Origin: Alternaria dauci | Taxonomy: Eukaryota; Ascomycota; Dothideomycetes; Pleosporales; Pleosporaceae | NCBI RefSeq assembly: GCF_042100115.1 | Contig: NC_091274.1 | Span: 558,001-622,000 of the forward strand | Length of the DNA stretch: 64,000 bases | Direction: 5' to 3' | In this document: in pieces, positions 42,320 through 54,860 of the stretch | How the letters are laid out: every line of letters begins with the position of its first letter | How positions within the stretch are numbered: position 1 is the stretch's first letter | Program-made: the position numbers and the translations under genes | The notes under the pieces: generated by a model | Told to the model about the DNA's origin: nothing | What the model saw: only the letters and a program-made list of their open reading frames with translations | Database searches by the model: none

Positions 42320-45015
42320 ATGTCGTCCACGGTCGTCTCCAAGGTCGTTCCTGCGCAGCTCTCTTTCCTAGCCATATACAACCCTTCGCTCGGAAGGTCA
42401 GACGAGACATTCGACCAGCAGATTGTCTTCTACTACTCAAAGGCTGCCAAGACACGCTCCAAGCTGAGGGATGGCGATACCGAGAGGGAAGAGGAGCTGC
42501 GTGAGCAGGAGAATGAGAAGCTCCGCCAGGTCGGGCTTGCACAGGGCATGGTAGGCTTTGCAAAGTAGGTCGGCGTGGCAAGCATTTCCCGTATATCGAA
42601 GCTGATCAAGCATAGGAGCTTCTCTGACGGCGAACCGGTCGATTCCGTAGAAACGCAGAAGACGCGTATTGTTCTACACGAATTGGAGAACGGATGGTGG
42701 ATATTGGCAGTATGTGCATTCTACATGCTTAGTGAACCACACCTGACACCATGGTAGTCGATTGATCTCACTCAACTGCCCGCTTCCGGCGGCCTTACAC
42801 GAACCGACTCGAGCACCGACACCACCGAGCCTGTCATCGAATACTCATCACGCGAAGTCAGCCCACCTGCACTCCTGATCCAGCAACTCGCACGCGCCCA
42901 GTCCATCTTTCTGCTTCACCATGGCTCAACAATGGAGACCATGTTCGCCAAACACGGCCGCACAAAGTTCTGCAGCATACTAGAAAGATACTGGTCGCGG
43001 TTTGCGAGCAACTGGGACGTACTACTACATGGAAGCCCTGCGGTGGACATATACGGCGGCATGAAGCTGGCAGCAGGCGGGGAGTTGGGCATGGGTGTTG
43101 GGGAGGAGGAGTGGGGAAGCAGCGAGCGGGATGTGCTAGAGGACTTTGCACGCAGGACGCCAGGTCTTGTGGATGTCATGGTATCCCGCTTCGGCGAAGC
43201 ATCGCCGTTGCAACAAGCCACGACCTCTACAGATCCAAAGACACTCGAAGTCTCCGAGTTGGAGCCCTGGATAGGGGTTGGGAGAAACGCTCATGCTGCT
43301 GACGGCGTTGTCTTTTCAGGTCTGGGAGCCGTGAGCCGAAAGTCGCTGCGGGACTTGTCTCATTGGGTAGAGACCATCTACGCTCACGGCGAGTATGCTT
43401 ACGGCATACGAGACAACCCGACTTCTGATCGCAGAAAACGGCGGAGGAGAAACTTGAAGCCCGAGCCCGAGCCTGAACCATCGCCTCCAATGCGGGATGA
43501 AAGGCCGCGTCCGGCTATGTCGAACAACAGCTCAGACCTGCCACCTGGGATCCCTCCACCGATCGTCAAGGCAGTTGAGAACTCGCTTGACAAGGCAGCT
43601 GCCGCCGTCGACAACAACAAATCTCAGGCCGACTCTACTGCGCCTGGGTCTCAGACAATGCTATCGTCTCTGGGTGACACCGAGACATGGATGAAATATA
43701 TGACTCTTGGCTATGGGACAGCGTGGGGCGGAAGCGGAAAGAAGAGCGCAGACACCTCAGATTCTGCTGCTTCAGCACCAGCTCCTGTATCACAGCCGGT
43801 ACGCGAACGAACACCTTCCCCTGCAGCGATGCGCTACGTCGATCCTACGCCCGATGTAGACCCAGCAGAAGAGAAGATAAAGCAACAGATACGCCTAGAG
43901 AACGACGGGTTCTTTCTCGTAGGGCTCAAGGGCGATCTGCAGGACTTGGAGGTCGACGACGAGAACGGAGAGGGTGATTGGAACAATCGGATACCACTGC
44001 GGACTATACATGTGGAAGTTGACACGCGAGCCGCCTCTCTGCACACAGGAGACGGTGATTCGGACGAGACTCCGCAGTATGAGAAGGACGTGAGAGTGCA
44101 GTCACCGACAGGAAGTAAACTAGCACGGTTAAGACCTGTTATTTACGTGGTAAGTTTGGACAGTATCGACAATATCCAAGACCTGACTAACATTCGATCC
44201 AGCACCGTCCGTTCGTCTACACCTTTCTCTTCGAACACCGCACGCATTCTCTCGGCGTCGCATCCTTCTACCGCGACATTCACAACTTCTTCTCGCCCCT
44301 CCACCGCTCCCTAGACAGAAGCACATCACCCGCAAACGTCGCCGCGCGTCTCCATGCCGTCTCCAACCACTACACAACCGAAGCCTCCGCCGGCGGCTCA
44401 GGCCCAAACTCGGGCCCTAACACGCAAATCATTTATGACGTCGTCTTCGACCCCCGCACATACACCGTTCACTCCAGTTTGCCCAATATTCCCGACCCGG
44501 GAACCCTACTAGCCGAAGGCCTCGGCAGCAGCAGTACCAGCTCCCTCGGCTGGAGCAGAGTCGAAGCCCTCAACGTCCACTCCCAAATACTAGCCACGGT
44601 AGCAAGTACGCGCCGCAACCTCTGTGAGATTGAACGTACATGCAAGACTTCCCGCGGCTGGTGGGTCGTCTGGATGCGTCTCCCGCCTTCCCAAGTCAGC
44701 TCCGAAGACGCAATTGCCCAACAAGAATTGCAGGACAATTCCAACGAGGGTTCTGGCTCGGCGCAGTTCAATACAAATGAACTTCGGGAAGCGTTCCTAG
44801 TTCGCCGCGCGAGGGATAGTCAGCCGGGAGTTGCGAAGAGCTCGAGTCGCTTTGCGAGTGGTATGTGGAGTGGACTTGGCATGGGTGGTGGTGGTAGTAG
44901 CCATGATCAGAGGATGGGTGGTGCGGCAGCGGGGTGGGGGCCCAAGGGGTTGGCAGAGGGGATTGGGATTGATGCCCGGAGGTATGTTGAGGAGTTGTTG
45001 AGTTTGAATAGGTAG
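42320..45015 (+). CDS. CCZ1: vacuolar fusion protein CCZ1 (Mon1-Ccz1 Rab7 GEF subunit)
   Basis: Exons 42320-42564, 42616-42709, 42758-44149 and 44203-45015, giving 847 residues. With MON1 it forms the exchange factor that activates the Rab7/Ypt7 GTPase on late endosomes, autophagosomes and vacuoles. The N-terminal longin domain starts VPAQLSFLAIYNPSLGRSDE and continues FDQQIVFYYSK. The junctions rebuild VGFAKSFSDGEPVD and NGWWILASIDLTQLP, both expected for the family. A second longin half follows around MFAKHGRTKFCSILERYWSR. The middle (about 320-450) is disordered and rich in Pro, Glu and Ser. The last exon carries the C-terminal region HRPFVYTFLFEHRTHSLGVA and a Gly-rich tail ending RRYVEELLSLNR. 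It converges on MCT1. Length and layout match filamentous fungal orthologues. Confidence 0.93.
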
Positions 45016-45375
45016 TAGAGCTGGTAGTAGATTGGGAATGAAGAATGCTTTGACAGTCATAAGTTTGATTCTGTTCATATCTATTGTTAGCCCACCCGTC
45101 ACCCCGTTGCTTGTTTGAGAGTGTTGAAGGTGTCGATGAAAAGGGAAAGGAGTGCGCTACTGCTCACAAACTCCCCCTGGTCACGACCGCTTTCAGTTAC
45201 ATATCCAAGAAACTAATTGACTCGGTGCAACTCAATCAAGTCTATCCATCAGCATTACTGTAAACTCGCTATACTGGGGTATATATGTTCGCTTTTCATA
45301 CTCAAGGAAGCGCGACCCATCTTTCCGGGCATTACGCTATCATCATGCATCATCGCAAACGTGTATCCAGAGGCT
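45016..45375. other. intergenic, convergent 3' regions of CCZ1 and MCT1
   Basis: These 360 bases lie between two stop codons. An open frame that crosses into MCT1 on the opposite strand (45217-45618) is a shadow. I see nothing else. Confidence 0.5.
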
Positions 45376-46658
45376 TCACTCCACCTCAACAAGCTCGGTA
45401 TCGTCCAATGCCTTGACCACTTCCTCCATCTCCTTTGGACTCGTGATACCCCAAACCCCGCCTCCCTTCACCGAGCCCTTCATACCGACTTCTTTACCCA
45501 CAAGATTTCTGCCCACTTTCCCGGGGCCGATACCAACATAACGCATAATCTTCTCTTGCTCATGCAGATACTTTACGCTCTTCCACCACTGAACCGTCTC
45601 GACGCAGCTACGTGCTAAAAGATCCTTCAGCTGCTCTTTGTCCTCGAACGGCCTGCCGGAGACATTTGATATGCAAGGCATGATACCCGGCCATGTGACA
45701 ATGTCACGTCCATGTTCGTCTTCTTTATGGAGCATGCGTTTCATGGTTTCTTGAGCGGGCTTCATGAGGAGGCTGTGGAAGGGCGCGTCGGACTTTAAGC
45801 GTACGTGACGGGGATCGTGGCCACCGAACTGGCGTAGATTTGTGAGCAAGGTGTTGATGCGGGTGATGTTGCCGCTGAGGACGATTTGATTCTTCGAGTT
45901 GAGATTTGCGATTGAGACTTGCTGGACGGCTGGGAGATGGTCGTGGGAGTCTGCTTTGGAGCCGAGAGCAAGGAACTCGTGGATGCCGTTGATGAGGGAC
46001 TGCATGTGCTCTTCGGACTCGCAGACTAGGGCGACCATGCCGAACTCGCCGCCTTCCTCTGCAACTGCGTCCTGGCTGCATTTGCTCATGACCTCGGCTC
46101 GTCTCCGTACCATTCTTAGTGCGTCCTGGAAGGTGAGGTAGCCGCCTGCTACCAGGGCCGCGAACTCGCCTAGTGAATGTCCCAGTGTAATGTCTACGCG
46201 CTCACTAGTCTTGAAGCCAAAGTCCTTCTCCAATATCCGCAGTATGAGGATCGAGGTTGCCATGATGGCCGGCTGCGCATTTTCGGTGCGGGTGAGTTCG
46301 GCATTGGTACCCGACTCTATCGTCTTGGTGAGGGGGAGTTTGAGCGTCTCGTCGATTTCTTCGAGAATGGGTTTCGCTGTGCTGGGGAAGGCCTCCAGCC
46401 ATGGTGTGCACATTCCTACGCGCTGTACGCCCTGACCTGTTACTGCTTAGCAGACTGACACAGTGGAGCTTGTGGGCGCCAGAAAGAAGTACCAGGGAAG
46501 AAGATGGCAGTCTTTGGTCTCTTAGCGGGCGCATCTCGTACGCTGCTCATCCAGCGCCGTCGCGCAGGTTGGCAATGGTCGCTCCGCTCGCCGCATCGCA
46601 TGCACCGTCGCGTGAGACGCGGGGCTGCTCTGGAGGCGGTGCTGAGAGAAGAAGACAT
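45376..46658 (-). CDS. MCT1: malonyl-CoA:acyl-carrier-protein transacylase, mitochondrial
   Basis: Exons 46493-46658 and 45376-46436, giving 408 residues. It loads malonyl groups onto mitochondrial ACP for type II fatty-acid and lipoate precursor synthesis. The first 40 residues (SSLSTASRAAPRLTRRCMRC and on) are basic, fitting mitochondrial import. The intron (GTACTT donor, phase 1) rebuilds KTAIFFPGQGVQRVGMCTPW, the start of the acyltransferase fold. The nucleophile Ser143 sits in ITLGHSLGEFAAL, an Arg-rich helix MVRRRAEVM follows, and His276 in SDAPFHSLLM completes the catalytic pair. The C-terminal VGIGPGKVGRNLV motif is also typical. Length is normal. It is followed on the same strand, 285 bases upstream, by the short-chain dehydrogenase; no functional link is implied. 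Confidence 0.94.
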
Positions 46659-46943
46659 GGTGGGTTTCTGACTACGACTTTCAGGGAGTCATAGTGTTGA
46701 TCTCTGGAAGCTCTGCGGAGATGCGGAGGTTCGGGACGCGGGGAATTGACGAGGTGCCCTGCAGCTCTATTTAGCGTCGTGGGGTGACAGCCTCCCCACG
46801 GCCGAGGTATTCCTTCCCTTCCTTTTCCGCGGCCAATCACCACCGAGACAACGGCAAGACGTGCGAATATCTACCAGCATCACTTTCATTGCCAAGTGCA
46901 TGGAACTCGCTGGAAACTACTACAGTGTCTGTTCCACCGCACT

Positions 46944-48033
46944 TTACGCGCCCTGGATGTTCAGTCCACCGTCAACCTGAATGCGCATACCAGTCATGCT
47001 AGTGTTCTTCGCCAGCATCACGAATGCCGATACACAATCATCCAGAAATGTCTCATGCTTCAGTGCTGCAGCATTCTTCAGCTCTTCAATCTTTTCCTTG
47101 GGATATTTGAGGCCCTGGAGTAGTGTCAATATCCAACGCAAGGTGCCAGGAGAGGATCTTCATCATACCCATTCAGTCAGCAGTAAGCCCGGTAGCACCG
47201 TATTGACGCGGATCTTGGGTCCAACAGTGACCGCGAGACATTTCACGAGCTGGAGTTGAGCTGCCTTGGTAACCGAGTATGGCATGCTTGAACCGCCTTG
47301 GCCGATACCCTATGATTCGCGCTTAGCATGTATTCACTAGACCTTTGGTCTGAATGTGTAGCAAGAGAAGATCAGAGGGGCAGCGTACCGCAATGCTACC
47401 GGTAGTAATCATAAGTCCACCATCCGGATTGGCATCAAACGTAGCCCTGGCTTCAGAGAGTATCGCCTTGGGTACTTTGACATTTGCACTCCAGCACTTG
47501 TCCCACTCTTCTTCGCTCATGGATTCGAGGTCTTGCCATTCAGCGAACCGCGTCCAGCCCTGCGTTAGCGTTAGCAGCATCCTTTCTCCATGGCATCCGT
47601 TTATACGCACTGCATTAGCGAGCACAACATCCAGCCCACCCAACTGTTCGATGGTCTCTCTAACCGCTCTCTTCGCGTCAGCCGTCGATGTCATATCCTA
47701 TCAGACAGTTTAGCTTACATTCACCATACACAAAGGATAGGATCGACATACTGCTTTGATGACAATGGCTTTGACGCCATGTGCTTCGCATGCCTTCTGC
47801 ACTTTCTGTGCCGGCTCAATACGGTTGAAGTAGTTGATTGCGACGTTCGCGCCTTCACTGGCAAATGCTATGCTTAGGAGTTCACCGAGACCGCTGAGCA
47901 AATTGTCAGTGACCGATTCATAACGTTGATGTACAAATGGCAGCATAGATTGAAGAATATATAGAAAATTGCCCTGTACGTACGCTGATCCGCCTGTAAT
48001 CAGCACGTTCCTGCCCTTGAGATCATACGGCAT
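46944..48033 (-). CDS. short-chain dehydrogenase/reductase (SDR, classical)
   Basis: Six exons in transcript order: 47984-48033, 47752-47893, 47611-47697, 47389-47559, 47169-47309 and 46944-47114, giving 253 residues, the classical SDR size. Splicing rebuilds the cofactor loop TGGSAGLG (13-20), the VLANAG motif, the catalytic YSVTK (Tyr161, Lys165) and the VNTVLPGLLLTEW segment after it. The C-terminus IQVDGGLNI is also typical. The ANVAINYFNR stretch after beta-2 favours NADP(H). It probably acts on a small carbonyl or alcohol substrate in the cytosol; no substrate can be named. Five introns in 760 coding bases is intron-dense for this window. Donors include GTGCGT and GTATGA, so minor splice variants are possible. 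Confidence 0.92.
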
Positions 48034-48504
48034 CTTTGCAACTTTGTGTAGTACTGTGGGGTAGGTATAGAATCCGGTCAACGAGACCTCGTCGAAAGCA
48101 AAAAACACAGAAGTGTAAAGATCTTGGGATATTGAATATCAGCAGTTAGCATAAGACGTCATTGCGGTTGTTTATAGTCCGGACTGGCGGACTTTGTCCG
48201 GGTATGGTGGGGCAAGAGCTTACAGAGCTGTGCAGGCACAACCCCGCTCCAACTTCTTTTATTCCGCTTTCAATTAGTTATCGTTACCTCAGGTACATTT
48301 GGCACAATAATCAAGCGGAATCCATTTGTGCTTCTGATTACCACAAAAAAGTGTTCAGAGGACGTCGTTAAAGATGCGGCTACTACTGATCCCGAGACCC
48401 TGATGCCCGAATAGGCAAACCCGATCCAAGCGCTTATCCAAGCAACTCCCCTTCTCAGCAGCGAGTGCTTTTTAGAACTTCGTGGACAAGATGTACTACA
48501 CGCT
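48034..48504. other. intergenic between SDR start and MED5 stop
   Basis: This is about 470 bases on the upstream side of the SDR gene. Only short chance frames occur. I see nothing else. Confidence 0.5.
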
Positions 48505-51500
48505 CTACATGTTGTCAAAATCCAACCCCCAGTCATCGTCTCCTCCACCACCACCCATATCCATGTTCATGTCCATATCCATGTCCATACCCATACCACC
48601 CATGTCGCCCAGATTGAGATCGGGTAGATTACCCAGGTCCGTACTCATGTCACCCGCTCCCGCATCGCCATTTCCCATACCTATGCTTGACAGATCCAAG
48701 CCCTCAGGTCCAGTAAGTTCGTCCATACTGCGCTGCAGCGCTTTGTTGTCCATGTTGGAAATGTCATCAACAACCGTCGCAGCTGCCGCATCATCGATGG
48801 CTCGGTTGAGGTCGTCAGATATGGTTTGCGATTGCATGTCAGCGATGTTGACACTGGGGATGTTGATAGGCGGTGCTTGGAGTCCAGCTTCGCTGAGCGA
48901 GGCAAAGTGCGCTTCTACACGGCGGTGCAGGCGCACTATAGTCTCTGCCGTCAAGGGGTCGGTTGCGACCAGATTTGCAGCGCTCTCGAATTCTTGCTTG
49001 AGCATTTCGCGCAGATTCATGCGACTTCGCTGTGGGGGCGGCGCTGGTATCGAGCTTCCTACCCAGTCAACTGTGATGGGACTATCCTCGACGGTAGGAG
49101 CACAGACGATGGACACGCCAATGTCTAGCGCAGCAGCACCGTTGCCAGCATCTGTTTGCGCTTTCACCTCATCTATGACTGCGCGCAGTGTTCTTGTTGC
49201 GCCCAGCATCTTGAGCGATGCATAGATTTGGCGATGTGTATAGCCAGGCGGATTTGGCTGTAACGACGAGGGCGAAGCCCACTGCGAAAGTTGCTGTATG
49301 GTGTGTCGTATGGATGAGTTCAGAGTGCTGTTCGGCGCATTCGTCCACTGCTCTACTTCTTTCAAACTAGCGTGTACGGAACGTTCGTAGTGTGCGTGGA
49401 CTTTGATCGCCTGGATGAAAGGCTCGAGTGTCGTTCGGTTTGGCTCACGTCGCTGCAGTGTGCGGAAGCACTTCTCCAGGCGGCTAGAGACCATCGCTAT
49501 TATAGTCGAATGCATAGCTTGTGCGTCGCCAGAAGAAGGGGTTGTTAGTATGACTTCGTTGAATATGCGGATCATTGAATCGAGGTCGTTGTGTGTCTGA
49601 AGGAGCGCGTATGAGGCCATCCAGGTAAGGCCTTCTATCAAGGATGGCAACAAGAAAGTCTCTCCGAGATCTGGAGACGCGTCAGTGATGCTGGATTCAA
49701 CGATGGGAGTTAGGACGAGCTCACATTCCAACCCGCTTTTGACCGACTCAAATGACAGAACTCCAGTCGAGCATGCCACGACCGTCTGCATGAACAATGT
49801 GGGAACTATAAGATAGAAATCTTGTGGACGGCAAGAGGCGAAGACCTCGTTACTAAGACCTTCCTTATCGGCGTCGTAGAGCCCTTTCAACCAGTTGCCA
49901 AGATGCTTGCCCTGCTCTTCGCTCAGTTGGTCCGGCAACATACTATGGTGCCCACGTTTCATGAGCTTCGCGATGAACGTATCATGGCCGATGCCGATGT
50001 CATAACACGTAAGATCGTAGCGGTGTATAAAGGCCATGACGAGGACCAGTATCGCTCCGAATTCGTCGTATACCGGCTGATATTCGCCTACATATGTCAG
50101 CGGAACACATCACTAATTCTACTGGAAACCTACCCTGATCGCTGTCGTAGTGCCACTCGTCAAGGAACTGGCATAGAGGCTGCAGAATACTTGCAGGTGA
50201 GGTAAACTGGAGCATTACGTCCATAGCCTGTGGTTTCTTGAAAAGTAACGAGGATAGTTGCTTCAAGTACATGGTTGTTTGAGTTTCACAGAGGTGTGCT
50301 ATAAACTGTATTCATGTCAGCAAGTCTCTTCCGAAAGCCATTTGTTCAACGTACATCCGTAATGGCCGCGACTATGGCACCAGCGTTTCCGTCAAGGCTC
50401 TCGAGTTCATCGATGAATGTGCTGACTTTATCGAAATTCGACTTGCACTGGTTTAGCAATTCCTTCCTCTCGTACCTCTTCGAGGGTGGGCCTTGCATAG
50501 GGGCTTCGCCAAGCAGTCGCTCTACGGTACCCGTTGAAATGAGAGCGTGAAGCGCACAGGCGTTGAGGAAGTCTTGCCGGACATCGGAGAGGGAGTTGTT
50601 GTTGCTTCCCATGATATCATCAAACCCCTGCGAGAATGATGGGAAAGCGTGGGGATCCACGTGACTAAGCGCTTGCGTGATACACATCTCAACCGTAATC
50701 GGAAATATCGACCCGGTTAGTTGTGCGAGGAGTAATGGCACCTTGTTGATGAGGAATGATTTCAGGTAGAACATGGTTTGTGGCGGTTCACTGCGATACA
50801 TGGCATTGGCAAGGACATCAAAAGCGGCGGTGATCAAATCGGTGGCCATGTTCTGTGCTTCCAACTAAGACGAGTCAACATGTCTTCCAGAATTTGTGAA
50901 CACCACCTTACCTTGTATCGCGAGTGTAGATGGTTGATAATAACGAAGTCATCGGTAAGAGGGCGGGCGACAAGCTTGAAATTTAGCAATTGGCTAACTC
51001 AATAGCTGCACGACTTACCAATGCGTTCAAGAAGATGTAGAGACCAGCACGTGTATTCACTTGTGGCAGCTCCATTACAGCATCGAGCTGGAGGGCAGCA
51101 ACTTCAAGGCCGGCATTCCCATTCTCCTCACCGGTAACGCTGGGAAGCTTCTCGTAGAAGTCGTGCCGTTTCTGTGAGATTTCCAATCTTTCGGCTAGTT
51201 GCAGCGATTGATGCGATCCGCCCGAGTTGTTGGAAAGAAACGTGATGAATGAAGAGAACGACTGGATGAAACTCTTGCGTATATCTGGTTTGATGTCAGT
51301 ATTGTAATCGCCGAAGATTAAAGCAGTCTAATTGAGTTTTTCGCAGAAAGACTTGTCGAAAGAGAGGCGCTTACCTTTGCCCTCGGGGTTGTTCAGTATC
51401 CGCAGGATCTTTGAGTTTTCTACTACGCCAATCACAAGCATCGCAAGGCCTTCCCGAACGTTGATCGAGTGCTGCTGGGGCTGCTGAATGCCAGCCATGG

Positions 51501-51987
51501 CCTGAATCATGCTATCGCTCGTGTGCGAGGTCACCATGGCCTGCATCCATCTTGTCAAGACAGTAAGCGTGCGCAGGCCTTCGGTATTATTAATAGGCCG
51601 CTCTTCTGCGGCAAAAGCCTTGTGTAAGCGATGAAACACAACTTCCTCGAGTTCTGGTGGGTGGTCCAATTGCGCCTCCTTGGTTGGTTTCTCGTCGCCT
51701 GTCTTGACCGGGAGGCGATCCTTGGAGTACAAGAACGTCAGCACCAGAACGTCAGAGACATCGACCTTCTTCAGAGCCAATAGCTGCTCGAGATAGAAAA
51801 TGGAGCGTTGATCGATGTTGTTGGATCCGGCGACGCGAGGTCGAAGCACCAGTGCAGCAAGCTTCCGGCCGGGCAGTGGAGACTTCGCGTAGAGCTGCGC
51901 GACGGCTGCAGCGAACAGATCAGGTTGAATACGCCGCTCGAGGCACTTGTCCAAGAAATCAGACCATTCTTTAATCATGGACTCCAT
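48505..51987 (-). CDS. MED5: Mediator complex subunit 5 (MED5/NUT1)
   Basis: Six exons in transcript order: 51375-51987, 51019-51284, 50912-50974, 50355-50864, 50134-50305 and 48505-50087, giving 1068 residues. MED5 belongs to the Mediator tail, which links activators to RNA polymerase II in the nucleus. The sequence is helical throughout. Family landmarks are WSDFLDKCLERRIQPDLFAA near the N-terminus, the SPLPGRKLAALVLRPR segment, IDQRSIFYLEQLLALKKVDV, and in the last exon VYDEFGAILVLVMAFIHRYD. That last block is highly conserved in fungal MED5 and is formed across intron 5. Exon 3 is only 63 nt. The C-terminus is an acidic tail with a Met-Asp repeat (GMDMDMDMNMDM) and Gly runs, ending DDDWGLDFDNM, which looks like a transactivation-type tail. 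All introns keep frame. Confidence 0.93.
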
Positions 51988-52543
51988 GGCCCATGTGCTT
52001 TAAGAATACGCCCCGAGGGTTGGGCCAGGGGTTGAAAAGAAAAAGAATATGAAGTGTGGTCTGGCGAGGAACAAAGGCCACCGTAGGTAGCTGGGGCTGG
52101 CCGAAGCTTCTTGGCAGGCACAATCCACGGTTGCGGGCCGCACAGGACCTTGGAACTTTCCCACGTGTTTTGCCTGCAGAAGGAAATCACTCGTCGGGCT
52201 TTCTGTACTATCCACCATGAATAACAAACTGCATCCGAGTTGAACGCTCAAGGAGACGAACGTGGAAAAGACACAGATTGGCAAAAACTAACCACATGGT
52301 AACATAGCATTGATGGTATCGAAAGCAGTTTACATTACAATGAAAAACGTTTCGCTCATGTTGTGAAACATGTACAACCACTGCGCACCGGTGGCGCGTA
52401 GTGCTGATGGTTGAACACTGAGCGCTCACCAGTAGCCCTCGCAAATCCGAATATACCTACACGCATCTTGGTGCGACGCGGATTATGACTGTGATGCTTG
52501 ACGACCATTGTGTACTAAAGAACGCCATACTCCAAGCCAAACT
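51988..52543. other. intergenic upstream of MED5
   Basis: This is about 555 bases between the MED5 start and the stop of the next minus-strand gene. No gene or repeat was recognised. Confidence 0.5.
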
Positions 52544-53296
52544 TCAAGATGGACGGCGACGAGCATCCTGTGGCTGGTCGTCGGCATCCGGTGCCCGTGG
52601 GCCCACCATCCAGTCCTCCATGGCTAGCCACTGACTCCACGTCTTCTCGGCGCCTTCGATCTCGGCCAGCTGAACTTCCTGCAGTGGCTTCAGGAAAGGC
52701 ACTGACTCGTGTGGTGACATGTCGTACTGGCATTTGACCTTGGCCCATCCCACACTCTTGGCTGCAAAGAGGTAGTTGCGACGCTCGCACTCGTGCATTG
52801 GGCCGACGCCCTTTCTCCAGTCCTCGCCGAAAAATCCGTGCATGATGCCGGGACTGTCCATGCCTGTGATGACGAGACGTCGAATAAAGGGCACGAGGGA
52901 GACCCATGCCGGGGCCGGCTGGCCTCGCGCATTGGTGACCGGACCCTGGCGGGGCCAGGGCATGTTGTAAGCAGCAGCGCCCGACGAGTGCGGCAGCGGC
53001 CCTGATGCACTCATGAGGGGATTTTGTGCCCATTGGAACGGCAGGCGGATGTTGACGAGGGCGCAAACTGCCTGCACGCCATTATCGTGTTGAGCATGGT
53101 CGAGGAAATAGCGCTGGCAGCTCTGATACGCCGGGTGCCAGTCGAAGATGTCAAAGTGCGGCTCGGAAGATGCGTTTGGAAGAGATAGCGAGCCTCCCGA
53201 CGAGGTGCTTCCGCGCGCAAAAGTTCCACCGCGCCCTGTCTGGAAGGTTGGGTATCCCGCGGGGAAGTTTGTGGTGAATCCGGGTAAATTCGCCAT
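52544..53296 (-). CDS. conserved fungal protein of unknown function (250 residues)
   Basis: Single exon. Highly ordered, Trp- and Phe-rich segments mark it as a real conserved protein: FDIFDWHPAYQSCQRYFLDH, GVQAVCALVNIRLPFQWAQN, WVSLVPFIRRLVITGMDSPG, HGFFGEDWRKGVGPMHECER and RNYLFAAKSVGWAKVKCQYD. Then VPFLKPLQEVQLAEIEGAEK and SQWLAMEDWMVGPRAP follow near the end. I recognise this pattern as a family found across Pezizomycotina, sometimes carrying the doubtful label of an apoptosis inhibitor; I would not transfer that name. There is no signal peptide, membrane helix or known catalytic motif, so a cytosolic or nuclear protein is likely. It is on the same strand as MED5 and upstream of it. Confidence 0.85.
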   Translation of the reverse strand: MANLPGFTTNFPAGYPTFQTGRGGTFARGSTSSGGSLSLPNASSEPHFDIFDWHPAYQSCQRYFLDHAQHDNGVQAVCALVNIRLPFQWAQNPLMSASGPLPHSSGAAAYNMPWPRQGPVTNARGQPAPAWVSLVPFIRRLVITGMDSPGIMHGFFGEDWRKGVGPMHECERRNYLFAAKSVGWAKVKCQYDMSPHESVPFLKPLQEVQLAEIEGAEKTWSQWLAMEDWMVGPRAPDADDQPQDARRRPS

Positions 53297-54860
53297 GATG
53301 GAAGGCAGTAGGGGCTACTGCAGGAACGGCAAAAGTCAGCACTGCTGGTTGGCTGGTTGGAGGAGAACACCAGTTTGTGTACTCGCAGCTCGCAACTTAC
53401 CGAGCTGGGTGCAACCAATCTCAAATAAACGTGCCGGTGCAGAATGTCGGGTTCAGCTAAGGAAGCCCAAGGGAGCCAGGGTCTCGAGTTTCTGACAAGT
53501 TGTGACGGGAAAGGAGGATCAATGACGAAACGACACAGTGGGCGGCTAGTCCAAGGCTGCAGGAGTATGGTTGTTGCTTGGGATTATCGCAGTGCGTATA
53601 GCGGGCGCGATAAGACGCTTTATACATGCAAGAGGTTGAGTATACAGATGCTGAGGCTTGTGAACTTGCTTATATGGTGTGGCTTCGGTCGACGCCGCCC
53701 TGCTAACCTTGCGAGGGATGATTGAAGCCTCCGTGAGATGGACAGGATTTGAGAATAATCCCGGTGATGATCAAGTCGAGCCACTCCGGCTCCATTGAGC
53801 CTTTGCAAGTAGGTTCGCCCTGCCGGGCCAATTAGCGGCAGCACATAGCGTGGTGGGGCCTGAGATGGTGGCTTCGCAGTTCGCGGGTGGGCGGCTTGTC
53901 GACGGCTCCAAAGTCTGTCTATTCAAAAACTGTATAAACCAAGGGTCGTTGAGACTGCGCTGCCTGCGCTGCCGTTGGTTGCTTGCGTGCAGTTCAGCCG
54001 AACGCTGCCCCCCCTTTTCCAATGTTCCTTGTTGATTCTGCTGCGCAATAATGGTCCTTCTACGACCCCAGACAGTTGGCAAACACCGACGGAGACGCCG
54101 AGATCCAGACGCATCGAGCCGCATTCGCTTCTGAGCCTCTCCAAGTGCATCGGGTTGTTTTTGTCATCATTCGTGTTGGCTAGAAGGACTAGAATGACAG
54201 ACGCCTTGATACGCCCTGGCTACAGATCTCGTCAATCGCGGTAGGGGATCCACAACCATGGTATGTAAAACGGATGCTCGTGTGTCCGAGTGCCACAATA
54301 AATAGGTGCCCCACCAATGCGCTGCTTGTCCCTTCCAGCATCACGGTAGTGCATCAGGCCGAAGAAGAATAGTTCCTCGCCGATCATCCAAGCCTTCAAG
54401 CCCTCCGTGAGGCTGCCATACGTGTTAACGAGACACTGTACGACCGGGCACTGAACACTCGGGTCCATGGCGGCGAGAGCTAGTCGCTAGGTGCAAAGAC
54501 TGGAAGGCATGGGGGAACGCGCCCCAATCGGCACGCACCGCCCTCGCGACACAGTTGGCGGGCGCTATAGGTTTCTTACACATGTCACCTTTTTTTGCTT
54601 TTTGCGTGTGCAACGCATCCCAGATTCACTGCGGGTGCAATTGACCAGGGACGCTGCACAGCCATAGCTGCTGCACATGAGATCTCAGACTGGTGATGGT
54701 GACGTATCCACAATAAAGTGAAGACCCCGGTCGCAGGTGAGCCCATGATGTAACCATTTCGCCGAGGATATCCATGTGCCTATGCCGCTATCGTGGCTTG
54801 CCTCTCGCAGCATCGCTGATCTACTTTGGTTTATGCACAACATACCCCCCAGCAGTGAAC
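53297..54860. other. 1.6-kb intergenic region with one candidate small ORF
   Basis: It lies between divergent starts (52544-53296 minus and the aldo-keto reductase plus). The only frame I would keep is 54232-54468, listed separately. Other frames of 60-117 codons are judged chance. Confidence 0.4.
54232..54468 (-). CDS. candidate small protein, 78 residues, unrecognised
   Basis: An ATG-started frame with GCCGCCATGG at the start, a very good initiation context. The protein contains VVQCLVNTYGSLTEGLKAWM, the aromatic stretch IGEELFFFGLMHYRD and an end HPFYIPWLWIPYRD. Codons mostly end in C or G as in the neighbouring real genes. There is no signal peptide and no known domain. It stands alone in a 1.6-kb gap and could be a small lineage-specific gene or chance. 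Confidence is low. Confidence 0.3.
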   Translation of the reverse strand: MDPSVQCPVVQCLVNTYGSLTEGLKAWMIGEELFFFGLMHYRDAGRDKQRIGGAPIYCGTRTHEHPFYIPWLWIPYRD

